Source: Candolleomyces eurysporus (lineage: Eukaryota; Basidiomycota; Agaricomycetes; Agaricales; Psathyrellaceae). Taken from it: a stretch of 23,779 nt of DNA. Positions within the stretch are counted from its first letter, which is position 1. Each line of letters starts with the position of its first letter. Location: contig JANBPK010001607.1 of assembly GCA_027579435.1 (NCBI GenBank), forward strand, positions 1-23,779, in the 5' to 3' direction. Position numbers and translations under genes: made by a program. Below the pieces are notes generated by a model. It was not told the origin of the DNA. It did not search any database and worked only from the letters and a program-made list of their open reading frames with translations. This document shows, piece by piece, positions 1 through 8,833 of the stretch.

Positions 1-395
1 GGGATATGGGCCACGCGGGGGTGCTGCATGCGGATGTCGGGTGGGCGGCGCTGCGCGGCATGGGCTCCGCGTGCAGGATCCAAAGGTTGACGTATAAGAG
101 GAATGGCGGGAATGGCGGGGAGGACCCGTGTGTCGCGGAGGACGACCTCTTGCACGCGCTCGAGTCCCCGCTGTTCGATGCCCTCGCGTATCTCTCGCTC
201 GAAGGCAGTTTCGGGGACGCGACCCTTGTGGGTCTGACGGTGCTCCCGGGGCACCAGAGAACGCTACCAGGTTTGAAGACGCTGGAAGTGAAGGGGTGCC
301 GGTCTACAGATGGTGTTTGGTCCGAGATGGTCATGTCTAGATGCGGCCAAGGCCTGGAGAGTGCACATATCCTGCTTCGTGGGCCTTCGCAGTCC
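1..395 (+). pseudogene. Family B F-box-type gene (B'), left part, cut by transposon
   Basis: This is the 3'-terminal portion of a gene that starts before the window. Codons 3-395 are open and closely match the second copy at 15226-15617, with shared stretches such as DLLHALESPLF, YLSLEGSFG and GLESAHILLRGPSQS. The protein looks like the leucine-rich C-terminal half of an agaricomycete F-box protein. The F-box half lies outside the window, so that label rests on the paralogue at 14407-15720. The frame is broken after the serine codon at 393-395, where a 5.7-kb transposon begins. The remaining 32 codons lie at 6145-6240. Without the insertion the frame would be continuous. As it stands the ORF runs into the inverted repeat and ends at 560, giving a 54-residue foreign tail. 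I cannot tell whether it was functional before insertion. Confidence 0.8.
388..395 (+). repeat. 8-bp target-site duplication, left copy
   Basis: CGCAGTCC directly precedes the TTGTCTCG terminus and is repeated at 6137-6144. The uninterrupted paralogue has it once. Confidence 0.93.
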
Positions 396-538
396 TTGTC
401 TCGTACCCATCCGTTTTTAGTGATGGACCTCCCGTGGGAGCCGCGCTTCAAGGCGCTGTCCGATCCCAAAACGTCTGGTGCGTTTCGCGGCCAAAACCCT
501 ACATCCCGTCACATCAGTCACTGTCACGCCCAGGCTGG
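396..538 (+). repeat. Left terminal inverted repeat, 143 bp
   Basis: It begins TTGTCTCGTACCCATCC and ends CCCAGGCTGG. It is the exact reverse complement of 5994-6136, with no mismatch seen by eye. Its inner end is rich in GTGAC/GTCAC words, and an inverted GTCACG...CGTGAC pair (523-528 and 546-551) straddles the inner boundary. These are candidate transposase-binding sites. Confidence 0.95.
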
Positions 539-649
539 CTGGCAGCGTGACCTGGCATAGCGCGTCGCGTCTTCGTTTACTAGCTCCTCTTTGTTTAATG
601 GTTAACCACTGCCCGTTGAATACGATGACTCGTTTTGCTCTACTCCACC

Positions 650-3022
650 ATGGCCTCAATTTCTCCAGCTACGCACTCTCAAATCTACGGAAGGAGCCAT
701 GAAAATCTCCAACGAGCTCGTTGTGCAGCATTGGAGCAAGGATACGACTCTGTGGAGGATCGAGTAGTCATCGAGTCCCGATTCCAGGAGCGGTCTGGCA
801 AGAAACTATACCAGTGGCAGGCAGATGTCACCGAGGCCCTTTTGCTTGGCCTCAACTGTGTTGTCATTGCGACCGTCGCCCTGAAGGACAAGAAAATCAA
901 GATTGTTATCATCTCACCCCTCAAGATCCTGCAAGAGGAGCATGCCTCTCGATTCAAGAAGATGGGTATATCTGCTGTGCCTGTCAATGGTGATACTTGG
1001 AATGGGAAGCTCGAGGAGGTGAGTAAATTAGTCTGCCTTTCTCGGTGCTGAGAGCTAATATTAGGCTTTTAGAGTCTCCGAGCCAACCGCTACCAGGTTA
1101 TGCTGACATCTCCTGAGATGTGTCTTCAGCATCCTGGACTTCAGCACTTCCTCAGTGATGCAGTCATAGAAGGCGACATTGCAATGATAGTTGTTGACGA
1201 GGCGCATTGTATATCGCAATGGGGCGGTGACTTCCGCAAAGAGTATAGCAATCTCGACAAGCTCAAGGCCTTTTTCCCAACCCACGTTCCCTTTCTCATC
1301 ACCTCAGCCACTCTCAACCCTGCTACGCTGCGCGACATTCAAGGGCAGCTCAATTTCGATCTTGCCAATGCCTTTTTTCTCAACCTTGGGAACGATCGTC
1401 CAAACGTTGCGATGTCAGTCCAAAATGTTAATTCACCCACCGACTATGCTGCCATTCTTCCCCTCCTCTCTAAATCCCCGACTGCCGGCATCCCTGAAAC
1501 CCCCGAAGATATAAGTAAGACGATCCTCTTCGTGAATACCGTGCCCATTGCTCAGCATTGCCACCGATTCCTCAAGGCTCACCTACCGGAAGAATTGCAC
1601 TCGTTTGTCGAGGTACTCCATGCCCAACGGACTCGGAGGTCGAAACGCCGAGTCATGAAGAAATTCTGCTCTGGCAAGATTCTTGTTTTGGTTGCAACCG
1701 AGGCAGCTGGAATGGTACGTTCACTTGTTAATTTAAATCCCTGCCAATCTCTAAATCCACCACAGGGCGCAGATATTCTGGACATCGAGCAGGTCATTCA
1801 GCTTGCTGTTCCGTCATCGCTTTCGGTCTGGATTCAACGTGCTGGGCGGGCTGGGCGTACACCAACAATTTGCGCACGGGCTATCTTACTGGTTGAACCA
1901 TCGGTTTACCAGCCCATCAAGACGAGTAGTGCAGACAACAATATTTGCGATGGAGAAGCAGCCGTGTTGGTGTTGGAATGGAGAAAGAAGGTGGAGGATG
2001 CGTTGCGGGCTTGGGTTGAGACCACAGGGTGTCGCCGAGATGTCGTTGATGACCATTTTGCCAACCCGCCAGGCAGGCAAGGTGCGTTGTCAGAATTCGG
2101 CTGTGTTATGGTGCTAATTTATAAACAGATCCCCTTGGCATTTGCTGTGATAACTGCAGCATTATGATCTCAAGTCCGGTACTTACTCCACGCCCTGCCA
2201 CGCCAGAAGGCCAGTCACCACCTTCCAGTTGCCATTCATCACCGTCTCGCACTCCAAATCTCAACGGGAAGCGGCATATGCGCCACAAAGATAAGTTGAC
2301 AAATCGCACCAAGGAACACTTGAAATCGGCGCAGCAGGCACTCATCGAGTGGCGTTTCGAGCTCAAGGACCGCTATTACACCCCAAGCTCGTTCACGGCC
2401 ACTGGAATTTTTCCTGACAAGCTCCTCAAGTGCCTTGCTTCGAAAGCTTCGATTACCTCCCTGGAAGAACTTGAAGCTGCTGCCAGGTGCCGATGGATTG
2501 TTGGGCGTCGTCACTTTGCAGACGCACTAGCAGTTGTTAGGCAGCTGGATGTGGACGTAGTTCAGGCAAAAGAAGATGCGAAACGACAAAAAATTGAACT
2601 GAAGGCCCAGGAGAAGTTGGTAGAGCGGCAGCGAAAGGAGGTGGAGAAGCAGAAACAGAAGGATGCAGCTACGGAAGCCAAGCGACTTGAACAAGCACGC
2701 TGTGCACTGGAAAAGCAAGAAGCCCTCTTATCCAAAGGTCTCTGCAACTTCGAAACCCCATCCTTCGAGCCCATGTCATCTCCAGTGTCATATGTCTACG
2801 AGGTGAGTATGGTCATTAAAGCTACCTCAATGCCATGCTTACAAGACCTCAACATAGTTTTCCCTATCTAATATGGCACTACCGCAGATGCCTCTTCAAA
2901 TCTTCACACCTTCGCCGCTGCGCCCAGTCCTAGCCCAAGTTTGGCAGCATGATGGAAAGGAAAACAATAAATCTCAAGCACTAGCCACACCCTCCCGGCC
3001 ACGGCCTCGCCCTCGCCCTTGA
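650..3022 (+). CDS. RecQ-like DEAH-box DNA helicase of the transposon, Walker A missing
   Basis: Five exons: 650-1018, 1073-1714, 1766-2081, 2129-2802, 2858-3022. Introns of 47-55 nt begin GTGAGT, GTACGT, GTGCGT and GTGAGT. The start is the ATG at 650 in CACCATGG; the in-frame TTG at 635 is not a credible fungal start. The product is about 721 aa. A Q-motif-like YQWQ lies at residues 54-57, DEAH at 165-168, SAT at 201-203, a motif V region ATEAAGMGAD near 330-340, and QRAGRAGR at 361-368. A cysteine cluster CCDNC follows, then a low-complexity link, a basic region and a charged coiled coil near 590-650. Where RecQ proteins carry the GxGxGKT ATP-binding loop the sequence runs CVVIATVALKDKK (residues 70-82), so about a dozen residues look deleted. 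Unwinding activity is therefore doubtful. The exon 5 assignment is less certain than the others. Confidence 0.85.
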
Positions 3023-3042
3023 CCACGTATATGCCAACAGGA
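3023..3042. other. 20-bp gap between convergent transposon genes
   Basis: The helicase stop (3020-3022) and the DUF6589 stop (3045-3043 on the minus strand) are separated by only 20 bp. The two 3' UTRs must overlap, so antisense transcript pairing is possible. Confidence 0.7.
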
Positions 3043-5751
3043 TCAGCCTGATTCTGGACCTTCCAACTCACCACTAAGTTCGGTCCCAGCATCCGACAGG
3101 TCCCAGTCCTCGCTCAGCGACCTCTCAAATGCTCGGTCATTATTCCAGGTCGCCCAAAACTGACCAACTGATAGCTGTTCAAAGCCCAGGAGGTTGAAGT
3201 CGGTGGCTTGTTCGGATGGTTGCTGCTGCCGCCCCGGTCTCATTTCGTGAATCTTCGAGTTCACATAGCTTTGTTGAAGTTTTATGATATCCTTTTCTGT
3301 GCTTGGAACGCTGTGTTTTTTTCCGCGCACCAGAGTCCCAAACTGATGCTCGATGAAGTCGATGACGGTACGAATAGTTGGAATGGCAGGGTGGAGTTTT
3401 TTGAGGTAGGACCACTTGATATTGGGACCCTCGGAACGGTAGGTCACTTTGATGTCCTTTATGTTCATCTCTTGTGCCCGATCAATGGCGCACCAGCCGC
3501 CAGGCTTGCCAGAGAAATTGACTAACCAGCAGTGGTGTCAAACAAATTTTCTGTCACAAAGGTGAGCGTGCCTTAGTTGCTACGACAAGTCGATATCACT
3601 TACGACAACTCGGGAGGCCACTTGCGATGGAGTCCCTGGAGGAGCTCCATCACTTCTTTTGCATAGTTGCCACTCCCCGCGCTGATAAATCGGTAGAGCA
3701 GAGTTGGGAGCATAGCTTCCATAAGTCCCACATCGCCTGACTTCATTGCCTGATCTAGCACAATATAGTGCAGCACATCACGGTTGAACATGGTCACTTG
3801 GCGGCGCATAGCATCAGGGTTCCCAGCACGGTCCATGTCGTCCATGGCCTTACTGGAGGCAAATCCATCGACAAGGTGTGTCGCCAAATCTTGAAGCTCC
3901 TCTGCTGATCGATTGCGCAATTCTGCCAGGGACTTGACGTTGGCCACCTGCAGCCAGTCCTGGCGAATATGTGCATTTGCCACTTCATAGAGCGCTTCAA
4001 CAAGATCGTGGTGGAAGGGTCCTTGCGTACGAACGGTATGGAGATTCTTTTTGTTTAAAAGCACAAATGCTTGCTTAAGACCACGCCCTCCTGCGGTTCC
4101 TAGGTACTGTTTGTGCAAGGTGTTTGCGAATGCCATCTGCAAGTGAAGCCACCCGAAAATGAAGATTGAAAAGTCAAGGCGGTCGAAAGAGTTATCATCA
4201 CCTGCTCGGCGCGTGAAGATGCGACGGAGCCGGTCCACAGTGAGTTGATCTCCTACCCAGGTGACAACCTTCTCAACAGAGAGTTTGACCTGCTCCAACA
4301 GTGTTTTAAAGCCCAACTGCCCTAACCACTCGTTAACCAGTCGGCTACTGTCCTCGTAGCTGACCTCCGGGATATCGACCGTCCCAAGAAGGAACTGAAG
4401 TGTCGTGTGGTCTGGTCCAGTAGGAAGAGGATCAATGGGTGGTGGTGCCTTGAGAAAGTCGGATTTGCGGTCCTCGTATGACTTCAGATCAAACTCTGGG
4501 CTATCAAGAAGCATACGAAGAACAGTGTACTTCATCTGCTCGTCGATGCGAGATGCAGATGCCTGCTCCAAGTCAAAAATATCCACCTCGGTGAGTGGAT
4601 CTTTGATTCCCTGTGCCCGCTGCTCCTTTAGCATCTTGTTCAGCGAGTTGCTCGGCTGTGGTGCATCACGCTTGATGTAAACCATGGCGGCAGTACCATG
4701 CCCAAGATCGCCTTGGTTGTCGAGACGCTGCGAGAAAACACGGAAGGGGATGTTCACATTGTCGTACGAAATGACCCAGGGGAATTTCTCCATCCTCTCT
4801 GCAACCTCTTTCATCGCCTGTTTTGACATATGCTCGACTGCCTCGCAAGCCCATTTGTGACTCATGGTGAGTCCCATGGCATGGAGAGTGTCGAAACCCT
4901 TTGCTGATATCCCCCGGAATTTGAGATAGATGGCAAGTAGTTTGGGCAGGCGATTATAGCGATGCGAGCGAGCGTAGACTGCCATTGAGATGATGGTGAA
5001 GACAACCTGGTTAGCACCATAGATATGTGAGTCGTTCTATTTCTCTTTGAGTATTTATAACATGAAAACTTACCTTATCAGAGCTCTTCTTTATCCCCTC
5101 CTTATTACGCCGGTCGGTAGAAAGGCTGCCAGTGAGGAGACTCCACAGCTTCGGCGAGGTGGTCTTCATTGTGTCCATCATAGATGTAATGTTCATCTCT
5201 GTGAGGTGTGCAGAATTGACGTCTTCTCCAGCGGAGAGGCTGAACATGGGACCAAGCTCCTTGAGTTCTTTGGTAAGAAGGTCGATGGTGGTTGCAATTG
5301 CGAACTCGTTCAGAGTTTTTGTAGCTCCTGCAGGTCTGGTCATTCGTGCTGAGCTACGTGGGGGTTTCCTCCATCGGCAAAGTATGCCTGGAAGCTCGCG
5401 GCTATGCAGCAATGCACTACGCTGATAGCGGATTGAGGCATCCTCGGTGCATCTCTTGTTTCCCCAGCTGACAGCGTCGAGATAGATAGGAAGGTTAATT
5501 CCAGTTGCATCCATCACAGCTGTGGTTTGCTTGACAGCCTCGAAGGTTTTGATTTCGTTGAGCTGCGATATCTTTGAGGCTGTGGACCGCTGGAAGAGGT
5601 CTGTCGATGGTGGAGGCTCGCTTGCTGGAGATGATGCACGAACATCCACTTCAAGTTCTGAGCCTTCAGACATGTCGGATGCCTCCTCCGAAGAAGCTGT
5701 AGAGCGCTCATCATCGGTGATGAGGAATTCAAAATTGTCGGGGGTCGCCAT
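3043..5751 (-). pseudogene. DUF6589 protein, candidate transposase, interrupted by an in-frame TGA
   Basis: Three exons on the minus strand: 5751-5074, 5006-3604, 3550-3043. Introns of 67 nt (GTAAGT...CCAG) and 53 nt (GTAAGT...ACAG) keep phase. The ATG at 5751 is the first clear one in frame; an upstream GTG at 5805 is not a likely start. About 862 codons would be expected. DUF6589 hallmarks appear in order: an acidic/serine-rich N-terminus, LPIYLDAVSWG, LLHSRELPGILCRW, SYDNVN (D about 308), GDQLTVDRL (D about 479), GNYAKEVMELL (E about 677), NCWLVN-like HHCWLVNFSGK, then IKDIKVTYRSEGPNIKW. A TGA at 3540-3538, four codons into exon 3, sits where family members usually have a sense codon. It would truncate the product to about 697 aa and lose some 164 residues. 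The nuclease role is inference. Confidence 0.85.
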
Positions 5752-5976
5752 GAGTGTTGCATGGACATAGCTTCTTCCGACAAGGTTGGCATGTCCTGCA
5801 GGCACTATGTTTTAGACATGTCTCAGTTGAGTCTAAGAGTTGTTCAAAAGGATTTTTTTGTTGAATATCTTGATCTTATCATGTTTAAAATAGAAAATCG
5901 AATGCATAATATATTTACTCTACAGTGAGAGGCTCAGAAATAGAGTGTCCAAAGGTACTTCGAGGCGAAGTCGCCA

Positions 5977-5991
5977 TCACAATCATTGTGA
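5977..5991. repeat. Palindrome just inside the right inverted repeat
   Basis: Two 7-bp arms, TCACAAT and ATTGTGA, flank a single C. It lies upstream of the DUF6589 gene on its transcribed strand. It could be a subterminal binding site or an operator; nothing in the sequence decides between them. Confidence 0.5.
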
Positions 5992-5993
5992 CA

Positions 5994-6136
5994 CCAGCCT
6001 GGGCGTGACAGTGACTGATGTGACGGGATGTAGGGTTTTGGCCGCGAAACGCACCAGACGTTTTGGGATCGGACAGCGCCTTGAAGCGCGGCTCCCACGG
6101 GAGGTCCATCACTAAAAACGGATGGGTACGAGACAA
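5994..6136 (-). repeat. Right terminal inverted repeat, 143 bp
   Basis: Exact reverse complement of 396-538. Identity stops at 5994. Just inside lies a near-perfect palindrome, TCACAAT-C-ATTGTGA (5977-5991), that the left end does not share. Confidence 0.95.
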
Positions 6137-6144
6137 CGCAGTCC
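6137..6144 (+). repeat. 8-bp target-site duplication, right copy
   Basis: CGCAGTCC directly follows the CGAGACAA terminus. The next base resumes the host reading frame (AAC TTT TGC). Confidence 0.93.
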
Positions 6145-6240
6145 AACTTTTGCCGCGATATGATGCCGGTGGTGCCAGGCGTGGACGTGCACGCTGAATG
6201 GAGGGAGCTCGATCACAAGACTGGGTTGGCGCTTGGGTGA
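6145..6240 (+). pseudogene. Family B F-box-type gene (B'), right fragment with native stop
   Basis: These are the last 31 codons and TGA stop of the gene interrupted at 395. The translation starts NFCRDMMPVVPGVD and ends KTGLALG. It matches 15625-15720 of the intact copy apart from a few substitutions. The fragment follows directly on the second copy of the 8-bp target duplication and is in phase with the left part once one duplication copy is removed. Confidence 0.85.
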
Positions 6241-6840
6241 CCGGTGACCCGACCCACCTGCATGTCCGGTATCCCAATCGCTCTTAAATTACTTGTGTGG
6301 TGTCCGTCTGTCAATATGCAGCCGAGAATGATATTTACGTGCATATGGACATGTCGTTGGTTTGCTCTTCGATACTTACGTGTTAGCCTCGTTTTCTTCG
6401 CGAAGTGTATATAACATGAGATGTTTTTGCAATTGGTGCCAAGCAATGGCAGGGGCGAATTCGCATCTCTTTGAGTGGGTAGATTTTCTCGCGGCAAACA
6501 ATTTGTGCCGGTTATACAGCGTGTTAAGCTTAAAAGCTTCAGCATCTTTTGCGCAAGAGCGGGTGGGGCTGGTCAAGGTGCTGGTCAGGGTGTTCCTGAA
6601 GGTGCTGGTCAAGGTGTTCCTGATCCGTTGAACTGATCCATCGTTATAGTTTGCTGCTGTTTGTCACGGGAAATTGGGTAAATCGGAGGTGCTGCCCATC
6701 ATTGGCAGTTCCACCACCAGTCCAGCAAAGTATCTCCAATTTGCTCCTCTCAGGCTTAGGCTCGACATTTTTCCAAAAAGGTTGAACTAAACGAAAGTCG
6801 AAGAAGGTACAGGGGAAACAGATACCTGGCGAGGATTATC
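6241..6840 (+). other. Spacer between B' and A1
   Basis: No gene seen. The first part, starting just after the B' stop, closely parallels 15721-16040 downstream of the other B copy (shared words include GACCCGACCCACCTGCAT and GTGTCCGTCTGTCAATA). The second part resembles the promoter-side sequence of the other A genes. It has no clear TATA box. Confidence 0.7.
6577..6624 (+). repeat. 24-bp tandem duplication
   Basis: Two adjacent 24-bp units starting GGTGCTGGTCA and differing at two positions. The equivalent spacer near 16018 lacks the tandem pair, so it arose after the B+A modules diverged. Confidence 0.75.
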
Positions 6841-6906
6841 GTGAGTCATTGAGAGCTTCAAGCTCGCAGATTGTGTAGATCCTGAAAAGTATGCCGATCG
6901 CCCTAG
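6841..6906 (+). other. Putative 5'-UTR intron of A1
   Basis: GTGAGT...CCTGAA...CTAG, 66 nt, ending 15 nt before the ATG. The same three signals occur at the same place in A2-A6. Confidence 0.5.
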
Positions 6907-6921
6907 TATTACGCCCCTATA

Positions 6922-8265
6922 ATGAGCGTACTCGAGCTCCCAGCCGAAATCCTGGGAAAGATCTTTGATCACTACGTGCACGACCGCCGGCGCCGGAAGG
7001 TTTGCCTGGTGGATGGATTTCGATCATCGTCCGAGTTACGACGAATATCCGCCTACAGCGACTCCCTCACACATCCTGTCGACCTTACCCATGTCTGCCA
7101 GTTGTGGAGGACCACGGCCATCTCGATGCCCCAACTTTGGGCCACGATTTATACATTCGAGATAGAGTCCGAAGGGGATATCAAGATGTTTGAGCTCTGG
7201 CTCGAGCGCTCCGCCGGCCGCGATGGGACGTACCCCTTGACTCTCTCTATCAGGCAAAGGGAACATACACCAGTGGACCTTGAGAAGTTTTTTTCTCTTG
7301 CAATATCGCAGCATCGACGGTGGAAGTACATCAGCTTGGTGCTTGATGGAGATTTCCTGCCGTTTTTCGAGCGGCGGCTTTGTACGGTGGCCCCACTTCC
7401 TACCCTACGCGGATTCCAAGTTGACTTCAATAAATGGAGTCCGGATAGGTTCCACCAGTTAATCGGTGTTTTGTGCTCATCTACAGCGCTTCGATCGGTT
7501 GAATTTGGGAACGAGCTGTACAGCCAGACTCCCACTGTCATATCGAATAGCCTTCGCCCAGAAACCCGCAGTTTCCGCGTCTTAGAATGGAACCGCTTGA
7601 TTCCTATTCTGTCGTCTTCGATGGATACACTTCAAGATATAATAGTCTCTGGGCTGTTTACTTCTCTCTTCCCCGACAGCTCAACGCCGATCCCAAATGT
7701 GACGATGCGCCGTCTCCAATCCCTCCATATCACATCATCTGGCTTCGGAAGACATGCCAGCAAGATTTTCGACAAACTCACCCTACCCTCCCTCCACGAA
7801 CTGTACCTCCCCGAGGGATTCATATCTTACGAAGACCCCGAGCTTCAAACAAGAGGATGGGAATCCCTCCTGAGCTTGCTTCAAAGGTCAAATTGCAAAC
7901 TGCAAGCTTTCGAATTCGGGGACGAAAGTACCCCAGACCTCATCGAACATCTCAAATTGCCTCTTTTCGAGCATCTCACAAGTTTGAGGGTGACTTCGTA
8001 CCTCTGGGCATGCCCTGATTTCTCCTCCCAGCTGTTGGGTGCCCTCAGTGAAGCCTGCGAGGAGATCCAAATGCCTCGCATGCTCCCTATGCTGGAGACG
8101 CTGATACTTGATTCTATCCACTCGGAAGACAGTGTTCGGGAAATGGTCTCCACCAGAGTGGCTGCATATGGTGGGTGTGGTAAGTCAAAGTTGCGAAGGG
8201 TCTGTGTTCAGCGCATGGATGCCGAGGAATATGCGTTGGAAATCGATTTAAACGACCAACAATGA
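6922..8265 (+). CDS. F-box/LRR-like protein A1
   Basis: Intact 447-codon single-exon ORF. Residues about 3-20 (VLELPAEILGKIFDHYV) form the start of an F-box. LTHVCQLWRTTAISMPQLW, near 60, is the second half typical of agaricomycete F-box proteins. The remainder has leucine-rich segments (LPTLRGFQV, LQSLHI, LPSLHELYLP, HLTSLRV, LPMLETLILDS) and a conserved C-terminal block REMVSTRVAAYGGCGKSKLRRV. F-box proteins bind Skp1 and bring substrates to SCF ubiquitin ligases; here the substrate is unknown. It is the first gene of a tandem family. A stretch after the F-box (RRRKVCLVDGF) and the loop around ELYSQTPTVISN differ from all paralogues. The gene lies downstream of the B' copy split by the transposon. 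Confidence 0.87.
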   Translation: MSVLELPAEILGKIFDHYVHDRRRRKVCLVDGFRSSSELRRISAYSDSLTHPVDLTHVCQLWRTTAISMPQLWATIYTFEIESEGDIKMFELWLERSAGRDGTYPLTLSIRQREHTPVDLEKFFSLAISQHRRWKYISLVLDGDFLPFFERRLCTVAPLPTLRGFQVDFNKWSPDRFHQLIGVLCSSTALRSVEFGNELYSQTPTVISNSLRPETRSFRVLEWNRLIPILSSSMDTLQDIIVSGLFTSLFPDSSTPIPNVTMRRLQSLHITSSGFGRHASKIFDKLTLPSLHELYLPEGFISYEDPELQTRGWESLLSLLQRSNCKLQAFEFGDESTPDLIEHLKLPLFEHLTSLRVTSYLWACPDFSSQLLGALSEACEEIQMPRMLPMLETLILDSIHSEDSVREMVSTRVAAYGGCGKSKLRRVCVQRMDAEEYALEIDLNDQQ

Positions 8266-8755
8266 TTCATACATACATATGGACGCGTTCTTGGTTTGCT
8301 CTTCGATACACGTTAGCTTGTTTTTTTTGGGAAGTGTACATAACCTTTTTCACAATTGATTCCTAGTAAAGGCAGGCAATACTCACTGAGAATTCCCGTC
8401 TTCTCGAGCGAGTAGAAGAGGTGTATAATTTTCGCAGCTTGCATTTATGCCAGCCATACGTCAATTCAAGCCTCAGCATCCCTTGCGCAGCGGGAAGGAG
8501 AGAAACGGTCAGGTCAGGTGCGGGTCAGCTGGTCCATTAACTTGATCTGTTATTATTGGTTTGCTGCTACTTATTTGGGGAGGCGCTTGCACCGGCGATT
8601 TCAATCCGATTACGATTTCTGACTCCGTTCCACCGCTAATCCAGTCAAGTTGCTCTATTTGCTCCTCCAAGGCGAAAAGATCTACAGAAACGGAGTTGTA
8701 CCAACCAAAAACAAAGGGGGCTACCCAGAGAAACGAATACTTAGCAAGTATTATC
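8266..8755 (+). other. Spacer between A1 and A2
   Basis: No gene. It has the family 3' flank (ATTCATACATACATATGGACG), a TACAATTGATT-type segment that reads CACAATTGATT here, an imperfect hairpin at 8397-8421 (CGTCTTCT...AGAAGAGG), and promoter-side sequence shared with the other units. Confidence 0.65.
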
Positions 8756-8821
8756 GTGAGTGGTGAACCTTGAGCTCTAAGATTATGTAGATCCTGAAAA
8801 ATATGGCAATCGCCGTGACAG
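8756..8821 (+). other. Putative 5'-UTR intron of A2
   Basis: GTGAGT...CCTGAA...ACAG, 66 nt, the same length as in A1, ending 12 nt before the ATG. Confidence 0.5.
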
Positions 8822-8833
8822 TACCCCTCTATC

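Larger units (their letters stand above)
396..6136. mobile_element. Complete 5.7-kb DNA transposon with RecQ-like helicase and DUF6589 genes
   Basis: The 5,741-bp element is bounded by 143-bp inverted repeats that are identical over their full length. It is flanked by a perfect 8-bp direct repeat, CGCAGTCC. The paralogous host gene has a single CGCAGTCC at the equivalent site, followed directly by the sequence found to the right of the element, so this copy acts as a natural empty-site control. Termini are TTGTCTCG...CGAGACAA. Inside are a helicase gene on the plus strand and a DUF6589 gene on the minus strand, tail to tail. Identical repeats imply recent insertion or repeat homogenisation. 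hAT and KDZ elements also make 8-bp duplications and Mutator-like ones 8-11 bp, but neither encoded protein looks like their transposases. Superfamily is unassigned. Confidence 0.95.

Noticed and set aside
635..649. Earlier in-frame start for the helicase
   Set aside because: The codon at 635 is TTG; the ATG at 650 lies in CACCATGG, a strong eukaryotic start context.
3468..3550. Alternative acceptor to splice out the TGA of the DUF6589 gene
   Set aside because: The next AG (CTGGTTAG) gives the wrong phase and would drop conserved residues.
5752..5805. Earlier start for the DUF6589 gene at 5805
   Set aside because: The codon is GTG. An upstream mini-exon from an ATG in 5915-5980 could be imagined, but the splice phase does not fit the downstream frame.
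396..6136. Starship, Crypton or Helitron identity for the large element
   Set aside because: No DUF3435/tyrosine recombinase or Rep/Helitron helicase motifs, and the element has long inverted repeats and a target duplication, which Helitrons lack.
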